A program made the translations under genes and the position numbers. A model generated the notes under the pieces. The model saw only the letters and a list, made by a program, of their open reading frames with translations. It made no database searches and had not been told where the DNA came from. Source: Cryptomeria japonica (lineage: Eukaryota; Streptophyta; Pinopsida; Cupressales; Cupressaceae). From it: DNA of 64,000 bases. This document shows positions 1 through 11,302 of this stretch, in pieces. Numbering within the stretch: the stretch's first letter is position 1; every line of letters starts with the position of its first letter. The DNA is taken from the NCBI RefSeq assembly GCF_030272615.1, contig NC_081413.1, forward strand, positions 722,699,649 through 722,763,648, read 5' to 3'.

Positions 1-1008
1 TTCTTCCATGGCATCTATCGTGCTCATCTCTTGAGTCACCGTTAAGGCATCCAGATTGAGATAGCATTTCTGAAGTATTTGCAGGCGTGGGAGTAGAACC
101 AGTTGAAGTTCCTGCAAATCTCGTGTCCAGTTGCTAATCTCTAACTCTATTCTTGCAGACTGGATATGAAACTGGTGAACGGTTTGCCCATAAGCGGTAA
201 AGGAATCATATGGCGGCTTGAAGGTGCTTATGTATATCTGCAAGTCAGATTGTAGTTTTTCCTTCTGTACAAGCACATCATCACAGAAGAGATGGGGTTG
301 GCAAATCTTACTAAGTAGTAGATTCCCCTCATCCAAAGCATCCCTTATATCTTTTTGAGCTTTTTACAGATCGGACCGGAGCTCATTTAACTTCTTCACC
401 AAGGTAGTGTTTAGAGCCTTTTGATGCTTCTTTTCTGCACTGGCTTCAGCCACTTCTTCCAAGCTTTGCACCTGGTCCTCTACAACTGTGCATAAGAGTT
501 TCAGTTGTGCTAGAGAGGAATCGGTACTAGGAAGATTGGTACCGGGTATCCAACTAGTGAGTGTTTCTACTGCAGTTTGAATAATATCCTCCTCCTTTTT
601 CCTCCTTAGATTTTCCAGTCGCTCTTGGGCAACCTTGATGCTTTGGAGCAACTCCATTTCACTTGCAGATTGGAGGTCAATGGGACTGGCAATGTCAGCT
701 GGTTTAGCCTGACTACCGGTTGCCATTGGGATCTCTACCTGCATGCTCTTTGCCACTGCTTCCTTGTCCTTGGATTTTTGCTTGTCTTCTTGTGCCTTCT
801 TTTGCTCCTCCTCTTCTTGCTTTCTTTTCTCTTCTTCTCTCTTCCTCTCTTCTTCTTTCCGCTTCTCTTCTTCTTCATCCTTTTTCTTTTTCTCCTCTTC
901 TTTTCTCTTTTCCTCTTCATCTGCCTGTTTCTTCTTTTATGCTTCCTGTTGCTTCTTTTCCTCTTCAGCCTGCTTCTCCTTTCCTGCTTCTTCTGATGGT
1001 GTACCTTG

Positions 1009-1398
1009 AGTAAAATTTTCACCATCTAAGGCATCAACATCAATGGGGTCCATTTGTTTTGTGACCGGTTCTCCTTCACTGTTATACACCTCATCCGGTT
1101 TGCCAGTTTCCGGTTCTTGCTCAACTTTCCTGTTGGCTTCAGCCACTTGATGCATCTTTAGAGCTTCTTGAGCATGAGTATGTGTATCTTTTACCACTTC
1201 ATGAGTAACATTTTCACCATCGAAGGCGTCAACATCAATGGGGTCCATTTGTTCTGTGACCGGTTCTCCTTCACTGTTATACACCTCATCCGGTTTGCCA
1301 GTTTCCGGTTCTTGCTCAGCTTTCATGTTGGCTTCAGCCACTTGATGCATCTTTAGAACTTCTTGAGCATGAGTATGTGTATCTTTTACCACTTCATG
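1009..1398 (-). repeat. 195-bp in-frame tandem duplication in ORF2
   Basis: Two adjacent 195-bp copies (1398-1204 and 1203-1009) each encode 65 residues beginning HEVVKDTHTHAQE and containing MDPIDVDA. They differ at only a few residues (for example EV/EA, NMKAE/NRKVE), so the duplication is recent relative to the frame. Confidence 0.9.
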
Positions 1399-2561
1399 AA
1401 CCTTTCCTTCCAGTAACAGGAGTCTTCTTCTTCTCATGAAGAAGAGGCCTTTGTATTTATTCATAACTTCAAAAAGTTCTAAATTCGATACATCAGGAAA
1501 ATATTGTGCAAATATTTCCTCCCTCATTTCCTGTTCCTTTTCTATGGAAATGTGCCATTTATTATCTAAAGAATTGAATAAAGAATCAGGTGCATCAGAT
1601 CCAATTTCTGATGGCGACCAGTAATAAGCACATAAATAATTAGTGATTTCCCGCTCAACTTCTTTTTTCTCACTATCGGAAAAATCATCAAAGTATTCTT
1701 TCAAATCACTAAGCAATTTTCTTCTAATATTCTTAATAGTTCTTTGACAATGTGTCAAAGGTTTGTAGGAGGAAATATCAATATTTACCAGTGCAAATGT
1801 TGCCGGTTCATTGCTTGTTGCCTTTGTCTTCTTCCTTGTTTGCCTAGTCTTCTTAGGCTATTCTTCAGACACAATTTCTTCTGAGTCTAGTGTGGTGTCT
1901 TTTGTCTTCCACTTCCTCTCAAATACCTTGGTGGGAGCAGCTTCAAGTTTCTTCTTTGTCAGTGACCGCTTAGTCACTTTGGGACTTGCTGCAGTAACCG
2001 GTGCCGATACAGATGGCACTTCCTTTGCCTTCTTTGTTGAAGGTTCTTTAACCGGTTTCACCCTTTCCAAATAGGTGTCGGTTCTCTTTTTCTTCGGATC
2101 AAGGGGTGAGGAGATTAGGGTAGAGGCATACCCATCCAGCATATCATACATTACCTCATAGCCCATAGGCTCCACTTCTTCCTGTCTGGGCTCAATGGCC
2201 TCCATTATGCATTCATCCACTTTGATGTTAAAGCAGATGTCCTCTTCATATTTCTTGACAATGTCACTGGATATCCTCACCCTTAGGCTCATCTTACTTG
2301 TGAACTCATCAAAATACTTGTTCAGGACTTCAGGGTAACTGGTTCCAACTGTTTGCAGGCTTTCTTTGATTTGTTTCGTAACCGGTTGGTCAGCAGACCA
2401 CTGAATATCTCCAACTCCTGGAAAGTAACCTTGGAAGTAGAAGAACAACCCAACCAATAGTTGTCCAAACTTAAATCTCAATGCATTATCCTATTTGATC
2501 AACTTGAGGTTCAACAGAAGTTGTCTTTGCATACAAGTGCACATATCAAATGATGCATCTT

Positions 2562-2566
2562 CCTTG
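2562..2566. repeat. Target site duplication of copia A, left copy (CCTTG)
   Basis: CCTTG lies directly outside the left LTR end and is repeated at 10257-10261, directly outside the right LTR end. A 5-bp duplication is typical of copia integration. Confidence 0.95.
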
Positions 2567-4026
2567 TGTAAAGTTCCGAAGCCAATAGCTAACAAGATGA
2601 GAGGGGGGGGTGAATCATACAAACTTGATCTTCAATAAAATCAATAGATTCAACCTCGATAACTTATACTTCAACAATATAACCAAAAACTGCTAAAGAT
2701 GCTAACTCATAAACACATAATCATCATAACACATATAACACCATATTTAACATGGAACCCAAATAGGGAAAAACCACTGTGGGATTTTGGACCCACTAAG
2801 AAATATACTCTTCTAAAGTATGCTCGGTTAAAAGCAAATCCTGTTAAAGATTACAAACACATTGCTAGATGTGACTCGGCTAAAGGATTTCCCTCATATC
2901 TGTTAGGATATTCACTTTGCTAGAAGTGACCTTGTCAAAGGATTTCAAACACTCAATTAGAATGTTACCTTGCTAAAGGATTTACAAATAAGACTGTTAG
3001 GTCCACTCGGTTAAGAGATTTTCTGTCACTTTACAAAATAACAGTAATAAAAATATATCTGCAACTTCACATCTAAAATGCTAAAGCAGATTCTTATTTG
3101 CTCAACACTATCTAGTCATAGGACTTATCTTGTCCCTCTGTTGGGCTCCCTACTCTGTTATTCAAACAAGTCTTCAAGCTTCTGTGCTCGGTAATCACTA
3201 TGTAGCATCCCTATGCTTACACTTGCCCGCATGCATTGTTCATCAATAATTTCTTATTTATAAACAATTTGCTAACTGATGAATCTCATTGATCACATTT
3301 CCCATAATCAATCATAGCCATCAGATCTTCAATCTTGACTAGGTTTAATGTATCCTTCGATCTGAAAAATGTTTTACTTCGCCTAGGAACTTGCATTCCA
3401 TTCTGGGAACTTGTGCTAGGTTTAAGCGGTTCAATCTGTGCTGTAGATCTAGCTCCTAAATTTTCAAAGCCGTAGATCCTTAACAAATTTCTTGCACGTC
3501 ATATCAATCATTTAATCAACTCCAACTAATCAGCTTCCTTCATTAAATAACGCTTTCATTCCTTCAATATTGTTTGTCATAACTCAGTTGCAACTCGGTA
3601 AATACTAAACTTCACTCGGTAGACATTTCGCCTTCATTAACCAATATCGATAACCTTAGGGTTTACCGACTAGGTTCCTTAGGGTTTACCGACTAGGTTC
3701 TTTGCTCGGTGACATAGTATAGTATTAACCTTACAATCAACAACATATGTAGGATATCAAAACAATCTAAACATCATGATCTCATCATTGTCTAACTCGG
3801 TAATAGTTGCCCATTGAATAACTTATTTCTCCCCTTATTCATCACATTATTTCTGTGTCTTTTACCGACATCTTAATTCTCTTCAAATCAATCTTCTTAA
3901 GATATGGCAATATTATACTGAATCAAAATATCAATTTCTTGACATCAATGACAAAATAACGTTATAAAGATAGTTATCATCCTTCTTCAGTTATATCAAT
4001 AATCTCCTTCTATTGAAATGCCAACA
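2567..4026 (-). repeat. Copia A 3' LTR
   Basis: This 1460-bp repeat begins TGTAAAG and ends GCCAACA on the plus strand. It matches the 8799-10256 copy along its length with scattered substitutions. It carries the G-run followed by TGAATCA (about 2600-2617) and the CATGGAACCC...AAAACCAC motif (2751-2776), both shared with other LTRs in the window. Confidence 0.93.
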
Positions 4027-4038
4027 ATCTCCCCCTTT
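4027..4038 (-). other. Copia A polypurine tract
   Basis: The minus strand reads AAAGGGGGAGAT immediately before the LTR start (TGTTGGC), the expected primer for plus-strand DNA synthesis. Two further C-rich tracts on the plus strand (4223-4231 and 4283-4293, the latter CTCCCCCTTTG) look like spare copies. Confidence 0.9.
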
Positions 4039-4579
4039 GGCATTGATGGCAATACCAACTTTTAAATGGTAATACCAACAAGATATTCAAATTGATTCGG
4101 ATTCAGATTGTTGTGGAGACTTCTCCTGTTATCCTTGAGCTGTTTTCTTCTTCTGAAGTCTTGTAGGCTTACTCCCTCTTTCCCTGATCTTGTATTTAGT
4201 CTTCTCCCTTTTTTAGTAATCTTCTCCCCCTATCATTAGTCTTATGTTATCTTCTTCATTTAGGGCTTTACCATTTAGTCTTCTCCCCCTTTGACAACAA
4301 TGCCAAAAAGTAAAAGAACTAAATCATGAACTCTTCTGTTGTGAAGTGCCTGCTTTTGTTGAGTTACACATACAAATGTAACATTTAAAACTCGATCAAA
4401 GCAATCTTTCCTTCAATACTATTTCCTGTATCCTGTTCCCTGTTCACGTTCCTGCACACCTTTAGAAAACTTCCTAAAGTGTGTAAATCAGCATCAATCC
4501 ACACATAATATTCTGTAGATTCATCAAATTGATGGTTTCACCGAACTCTGTCAGTGAGTAGAAGATAGGGGTAGGACAC

Positions 4580-7500
4580 CTAACTTGCTTCGGAGATACT
4601 CAAAAGTGTCTCTTGGTAGTGGCTTTTTGAAGATGTCTGCAATTTGCTCCTTTGTGCTAACATATTCCAGCACAACTTTCTTTTCTTGAACTTCTTCTCT
4701 AAGATAATGATACTTGATAGAAATATGTTTGTCTTAGAGTGCATTACCGGATTCTTTGAAATGTTAATGGCACTCATATTATCACATAATATAGTTACTG
4801 GCTCGATAACCTTTTCTTTTATACCTTCCAACAGTTGTTTTATCCATGCTATATTAGTGCAATTCAATGCTGCAACAACATATTCAACTTTTGTTGTTGA
4901 CTGTGAAATACATCCTTGTTTCTTTCTAAGCCAACTCACTAGTCTTTCTCCTAAAAAGAAAGCTCCTCCACTTGTGCTTTTCCTGTCATCAATGTTGCCT
5001 GCCCAATCAGCATCAATATAAACTTTTAAATCAAAATCATTTCTCTTTTCATATACTAAGCCATAATCTTCAGTGCCTCTCAGGTATCTGAAAATTCTCT
5101 TGATTGCTGTCATATGGGTTTCTTTGGGATCTTCAGCGAATCTTGCAACAATACCTACTACATGTGCTATATCCGGTCTACTATGCAAAGCATATTGTAA
5201 CTTTCCAATCATGGATCGATAAAGTGTCTCATCAACAGATGCAGATTCATCATTCTTTGATAGTTTACAGTTGGTAGTCATAGGAGTACTTACTAGTTTT
5301 GAATCCTCCATTCCAAATCTCTTCAAGATTTCCTTTATGTACTTAGATTGAGTAATGAAAATCTCATCTTTCATTTGTAGTATCTGTAAACCTATAAAAT
5401 ACTTTATCTCACCGATTAGTGACATCTCAAATTTTTTGCACATTTCATTACCAAAGTTTTTGCATAGAGAATCATTTCCACAAAATATAATGTCATCAAC
5501 AAATATGGTTGAGATCAGTATTTCATTGTCTTCATCATTCTTCATGTACATATTGTTGTTTTCACTTGTTCCTTATAAAACCAATCTTGATTAAGTAAGA
5601 GTGCAATCTCTCATACCATGCTCTAGGTGCTTGTTTTAGACCATATAAAGCTTTGTTCAATTTAAATACTTGATCTTTATTCTTGTCTTCAACAAATCCT
5701 TCAGGTTGTTCAATATAAACTTCTTCTTCTAGTATACCATTCAAAAATGCAAATTTGACATCCATTTGATATACCTTGAAATTTTTGAAAGCAGCATATG
5801 CCAACAATGTTCTTACTCCTTCAAGTCTAGCCACAGGTGCAAAGGTCTCGCCATAATCTATTCCTTCTTCTTGAGCATATCCTTTGCAAACTAGTCTTGC
5901 TTTATTTTGAATGACCTCACCTTTTTCATTTAGCTTGTTTCTAAAAATCCACTTTGTACCGATTATATTTTTGTCCTTCGATCTTGGGACCAGTGTCCAT
6001 GTGTCATTCTTGATTTGATCAATCTCTTCTGTCATAGCATTTACCCAATCTTCACTGTTAAATGCCTCTTTTACTATTCTCGGTTCAAATCCAGATATCA
6101 GACATGTGTTTAGTCTCAGTTTGTTCCTTGTCATCACTGGATCATCCTTATCTCCTATAATTTGACTTGATGCATGATTCCTTCTGACATATTTGGCTAA
6201 TACAGGCTCGGTAGGCTCGGTATGATCTTCTTCATCACTCGGTAACTTGATATTCTCTTCATTTTCTTCAGTAACTCTCTCGGTAGGACTTGTCAGTTGA
6301 ACATAGACAAATTCTTCATAATCTTCTGGTTCCTTGGAATTTCCTTCATCATTTATTTCTACAAATTCATCAATTTTCACATTTGCACTTTCTACTATTT
6401 TGTTAGATGATTTGATCAGACATTTAAATGCTTTGCTTCTAGAAGAATAACCTAGAAATGTTCCTTCTTCACTTTTCTGATCAAACTTTCCATTTCTGTC
6501 ATCTTTGTGTACATAGCATCTACTTCCAAAGATTTTAAAGTAACTTACATTAGGTTTCTTGTCATACCAGATTTCATATGGTGTCTTCAAAGTTCCTTTC
6601 TTCAGTTGTACTCGGTTTAGGGTGTAAACAGTAGTGCTTATTGCTTCTCTCCAAAAATTTTGTGGCACTCTCTTTTCAATCATTAGGGTTCTGGCACAAT
6701 CCACAATAGATCTGTTTCTTCTCTCAGCTATCCCATTTTGTTGTGGAGTTCTCGGTGCAGAGACTTGTCTTTTTATACCATGATCATTGCAGAATAAGTT
6801 AAATTCATTAGAGGTGAACTCTCCTCCTCTATCAGATCTAAGACATTTCAGTTGTCTTCCTATTTCATTTTCAACTCTTGCCTTGTACCATTTAAACATT
6901 TGAAAGGCTTCTGATTTTTCTTTTAAAAACATAACTGACATCATCCTTGAATAATCATCCACAAATAATATGAAATATTTATCACCATAATAACTCTGAA
7001 CTTTTATAGGACCACAAAGATCAGTATGCACAAGATCTAAAATTCCCTTAGAAGTGTAGGACTTACTTGTAAAGCTTGATCTTGTCATCTTACCCATCTG
7101 GCATCCTCTGCATATAGCATTCTCAAGTTTATCCAAACTCAGTAGACCTCTTACTCAGTGCTTCTTACTTATTTTGATCAGATTATCAAAATTTACATGA
7201 CAAAACCTTTTATGCCATAACCAGGTATCATCTATCTTTGCATAAAGACACTTGTTCTGAGTTGAGTCAAGGTGAAATGTGTTACCTTTTGTTTGAGTCC
7301 CGGTAGCTGCTAACTTTCCATGCTTGTCATGAACTTTGACAATTCCTTTCTGAAATTCTATTCGGTAACCTGTGTTGTTTAGTTGTGCTACACTCAACAA
7401 ATTGTATTTCAAACCTTCAACCCAATAAACATCATCACATTTTGCATTGTCAAGAAGTGCGATAGAGCCTTTACCTTTTACTGGACATGGTGCATCATTA

Positions 7501-8735
7501 CCAAATCTTACATAGCCTCCATCATAATCTTCTAATTTAACAAATTTGTGTTTATCACCTGTCATGTGATGTGAGCATCCACTATCTATGATCCAAGAAT
7601 CATTATTATTTATGTGAGATATTAAGGCTTTTTCTTCATACCTTTCTTCATCGGATCCATCCTTAATAGCCACATAAACAACTTCCTCTATGTCTATTTC
7701 ATCAGATTTATCATCATTGGATTCCTCATCTACAATTAGGCATGTCTTTCTATCTCTCCTTCTGAAATCTCGGTATCCTCTGTAGTGATTGTCTTTCTGT
7801 CTATCATCTCGGTATTCTCTCTTTTCACTAGATTCTTTGTCAGGGCAGTTAGAGGCCATATGTCCTATTTTATCACAATTGAAACATTTCAAAGGTAGCT
7901 TTCCTTTATAATTACCTTTGCCTCTTAGTAACCTCCTGGCCAACAATGCTTCAAACTCTTCTTGCTTTCTGATTTCCTCATACAGTTTGTGCATTTCTTC
8001 CATGTTCTTACAAAATCTTTCACTTGCTCCACTGTGATTCCCTTCAGAATACTTACTCATTCTATCATTGTAATCATTAGTTTCACCAAGATGAAAAGAA
8101 TTGAATGTAGATTCAACTTTATTTACCGAAGACCCACTGTTATCAAAATTACTTAACTCAAATGCATGTAGCTTACCGATAGTAGCATCTAAAGAAACTG
8201 GCATGTTAGGTACAGACCTCAATTCATTGATTGTAGAGACTCGGATTGCATAAGCAGGTAGAAGGGTTCTCAATAACTTACTTGTGACATCCTTCTCTTC
8301 AATAGTTCCTCCCGCTCCTTTGATTTGATTGACAATTTCCTTTAGTCTTGTACTATACTGGGTTATGTTCTCTCCTTCATTCATCCTCATAGATTCAAGT
8401 TGTCCTCTTAAACTGTCCACTTTTGCTCTTTGTACATGTTCATCACCACCACAAATAGATATAAGCTTAGACCACATTGCCTTTGTATCAATACAGCCTT
8501 CTAGATCATTAAACTCAGAGTTGGTCAATGCTGATGATATTTCAATCATTGCTTGAGTGTGTTCTTGCTTCGCCCTTACCTCTTCCATAGTCATCGGGTA
8601 GGTGATCAGTGCAACAGAATCATTCTCTAGATAGTATGTAGCATATTCTCCAATTCCTGATAGGTGCGGCTTCATCCTTTTTTGCCATGTGGAAAAACTT
8701 GACTTGTTCAGCTTTGGGGCATCCCTCTTATACAT
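4580..8735 (-). pseudogene. Copia A gag-pol polyprotein (one nonsense, one frameshift)
   Basis: The start is ATG at 8735, about 50 nt after the primer site. Domains in order: copia gag (UBN2-like) with zinc knuckle CFNCDKIGHMASNC; protease motif WIIDSGCSHHMTGD; pre-integrase HHCC region; integrase with catalytic Asp in VHTDLCGP and LRSDRGGEF and Glu in QNGIAERRN; reverse transcriptase ending in an FVDD active site (IFVDDIIF); RNase H with YIDADWAG and a CDNMSAI motif. A TGA at 7155-7157 breaks the integrase zinc region, and a frameshift near 5551-5575 falls just upstream of the active site. The polyprotein would assemble particles, copy element RNA and integrate the DNA. Length and order are normal for plant copia. 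The RNase H C-terminus is altered past about 4700. Confidence 0.93.
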
Positions 8736-8785
8736 CTTCGGATCTTAACTCAAGCACCTTCAAACTTTTCTTCCGGAGTCCAAAC

Positions 8786-8796
8786 CTCTGATACCA
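8786..8796 (-). other. Copia A primer binding site (initiator Met tRNA)
   Basis: The minus strand reads TGGTATCAGAG two bases after the 5' LTR end, the standard plant copia match to the 3' end of initiator methionine tRNA. Confidence 0.92.
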
Positions 8797-8798
8797 AT

Positions 8799-10256
8799 TG
8801 TAAAGTTTTGATGCCAATAACTAACAAGATGAGAGGGGGGGATGAATCATACAAACTTAATCTTCAATAAAATCAACAGATTCAACCTCGGTAACTTATA
8901 CTTCAACAATATAACCGAAAACTGCTAAACATGCTAACTCATAAACACATAATCATCATAACACATATAACACCAGATTTAACGTGGAAACCCAAATAGG
9001 GAAAAACCACTGTGGGATTTCGGACCCACTAAGAAATATACTCTTCTAGAGTATGCTCGGTTAAAAGCAAATCCTATTAAAGATTACAAACACATTGCTA
9101 GATGTGACCCGGTTAAAGGATTTCCCTCAGATCTGTTAGGATCTTCACTTTGTTAGAAGTGACCTTGTCAAAGGATTTCAAACTCTCAATTAGAATGTTA
9201 CCTTGCTAAAGGATTTACAAATAAGGTTGTTACGTCCAATCGGTTAAGAGATTTTTTGTCACTTTACAAAATAACAGTAATAAAAATATATTTGCAACTT
9301 CACATCTAAAATGCTAAAGCAGATTCTTATTTGCTCAACACTATCTAGTCATAGGACTTATCTTGTCCCTCTGTTGGGCTCCCTACTCTGTTATTCAAAT
9401 AGGTCTTCAAGCTTCTGTGCTCGGTAATCACTATGTAGCATACCTGTGCTTACACTTGCTCGCATGCATTGTTCATCAATAATTTCTTATTTATAAACAA
9501 TTTGCTAACCGTTGAATCTCCTTGATCACATTTCCCATAATCAATCATAGCCATCAGATCTTCAATCTTGACGAGGTTCAATGTATCCTTCGATCTGAAA
9601 AATGTTTTACTTCGCCTAGGAACTTGCATGCCATTCTTGGAACTTGTGCTAGGTTTAAGTTGTTCAATCTGTGTTGTAGATCTAGCTCCTGAATTTTCAA
9701 AGCCGTAGATCCTTAACAAATTTCTTGCACGTCATATCAATCATTTAATCAACTCTAGCCAATCAGCTTCCTTCATTAAATAACGCTTTCATTCCTTCAA
9801 TGTTGTCTGTCATAACTCGGTTGCAACTTGGTAAATACTAAACTTCACTCGGTAGACATTCTGCCTTCATTAATCGATATCGATAACCTTAGGGTTTACC
9901 GACTAGGTTCATTAGGGTTTACCGTCTAGGTTCTTTGCTCGGTGACATAGCATAGTATTAACCTTACAATCAACAACATATGTAGGATATCAAAACAATC
10001 TAAACATCATGATCTCATCATTGTCTAACTCGGTAATAGTTGCCCATTGAATAACTTATTTCTCCCCTTATTCATCACATTCTTTCTGTGTCTTTTACCA
10101 ACATCTTAATTCTCTTCAAATCAATCTTCTCAAGATATGGCAACATCATACTGAATCAAAATATCAATTTCTTGACATCAATGACAAAATAATGTTATAA
10201 AGATAGTTATCATCCTTCTTCAGTTATATCAATAATCTCTTATTGAAATGCCAACA
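8799..10256 (-). repeat. Copia A 5' LTR
   Basis: This 1458-bp partner of the 2567-4026 LTR has the same TGTAAAG and GCCAACA ends. Substitutions are visible by eye over the whole length (for example 2574-2580 versus 8806-8812), more than between the copia B LTRs, so copia A is the older of the two insertions. Confidence 0.93.
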
Positions 10257-10261
10257 CCTTG
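10257..10261. repeat. Target site duplication of copia A, right copy (CCTTG)
   Basis: Identical to 2562-2566 and directly abuts the GCCAACA end of the 5' LTR. Confidence 0.95.
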
Positions 10262-10863
10262 ATCATCCTGTAAGCGCCATTTACCGCTGCAACAGAGACA
10301 GAGTTAATTCTGCTAGCAGAGAAAGTACAGTAACCTATCACCATGCAGGCATACTTGACCAGATCGTCCTTGATTGAATTGATAGTCATTCCACGTGAGT
10401 CACTCACTGAACCGGTGAGCTTGGTCATTTTGGTCTTGATGATCTTCCTCAGGGCTGGCACTTCACTGACGTTGCAGAAACCAGTGATGGCATGAATAGC
10501 TTCCGGTGTGATGTCATGTGTTCTCTCAAGATACATTTTATCACCATGAACTCTGCTCAGAATGATTTGGATGTGATCATCTGTGAAATCTTCAAGGAAA
10601 TAAACTGCATTGTTAAGCTTCTTCTTTTCCAAGATGCTATACTCCGATTTGATCTTTTTATCCTTCCCATTGAATAGACCTAGCTGAGAATGGATTGTGA
10701 GCGATCCCAGGTCTTCAATTTTATAGTCAATGTAATCGGAAATGCCTTCCTCGACAATGACACCAGCGGGTACTAAGGATAGGGCATTATATTTTTCTTT
10801 TTGTTGGATGAAATCTACTGAATCAATGGGTGCACTAGAACTAGAGTGTGATGCAGAAGCCAT
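10257..10863 (-). pseudogene. ORF2 of the pol-less element, N-terminal part (function unknown)
   Basis: ATG at 10863 opens a frame of 202 codons plus one base up to the insertion point. The frame resumes in phase at 2561 once one target-duplication copy is discounted, giving at least about 1050 codons across both parts. The N-terminus is Ser-rich (MASASHSSSSAP), followed by a globular-looking alpha/beta stretch with HDITPEAIHAITGF and a helix near KDDLVKYACMVIGYC. No signal peptide and no retroviral enzyme motif is seen. I do not recognise the family. The ITPEAIHAITG segment vaguely resembles plant transposon-associated proteins, but this is weak. The last residues of the frame near 10240 are LTR-derived and not native. 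Confidence 0.65.
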
Positions 10864-11302
10864 GATAAAATAGAAAACTCAAGAAATACCTTTCAGAAAT
10901 CGAGAATTAGGCTTGCTAATTCCACTTCTCCATACACTACGTCGGTTGTTGAATCATCACTTTGAGTTCTTCTCTTGACCGTTTGATATTAGCTTCTGAA
11001 TCTTCTTCAGGGTTTCGAAATTTCTTTGAATTGCAACACAAATCGCCTTTCGTCGCTCTGCACTTAAAAACTTCTTCACTCAAACTGATAAGTGAAAAAT
11101 GACTTCAAAGTTCCTTTTAAACATATTCCTCACCTACCATAATAAATGCTCCACCATTAGGGCGTAAACCCTATTTTGCCTTTTACCATTTCTGGTCTTC
11201 TGCCAATCTGACAGGTATCACATACCGGTTAAGGCCTTTCACCGGTATAGACTAGGGGTTCGAAACATTTCACCATTTGCTCCCCCTGAGCTATTATGAT
11301 GC
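10864..11302 (-). promoter_or_regulatory. Spacer and possible promoter upstream of ORF2
   Basis: About 440 bp separate the gag-like stop from the ORF2 ATG. The minus strand contains a purine tract AGGGGGAGC just after the gag stop (about 11280-11292), resembling a polypurine tract but not followed by sequence like the 5' LTR start. An A/T-rich TTTAAAAG (about 11113-11122) lies roughly 250 bp before ORF2. This could be a subgenomic promoter or simply the 5' leader of a captured gene. Promoter activity is inferred only. Confidence 0.35.

Larger units (their letters stand above)
1..2566 (-). pseudogene. ORF2 of the pol-less element, C-terminal part (function unknown)
   Basis: This is the continuation of the frame that starts at 10863, after the copia A insertion. 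The minus frame stays open from 2561 to base 1 apart from four nonsense codons: TAG at 2491-2493, TAG at 1858-1860, TAA at 937-939 and TAA at 364-366. Seen in order: a moderately hydrophobic stretch, a basic Thr/Lys-rich stretch near 2090-1900, an acidic globular-looking segment (1740-1430), a 65-residue tandem duplication (1398-1009), a Glu/Lys/Arg-rich stretch (about 937-760) suggesting a single alpha helix or coiled coil, then a helical coiled-coil-like tail. No family is recognised. It could be a captured host gene or an element-specific accessory protein. The plus-strand Leu/Phe/Ser-rich frames here are shadows. Confidence 0.65.
2567..10256 (-). mobile_element. Copia A: complete Ty1/copia retrotransposon
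   Basis: The 7690-bp element is bounded by TG...CA LTRs and a perfect CCTTG target duplication. On the minus strand: 5' LTR (10256-8799), Met primer site, gag-protease-integrase-RT-RNase H (8735-4580), polypurine tract, 3' LTR (4026-2567). The integrase-before-RT order defines Ty1/copia. It is nearly complete but carries one nonsense codon and one frameshift, so it is probably inactive. It splits ORF2 of the pol-less element. Confidence 0.95.

Noticed and set aside
625-1025. Leu/Phe/Ser-rich plus-strand frames resembling a membrane protein
   Set aside because: They are the antisense of the Glu/Lys-rich ORF2 segment; codons GAA/AAG read backwards give TTC/CTT. No independent support.
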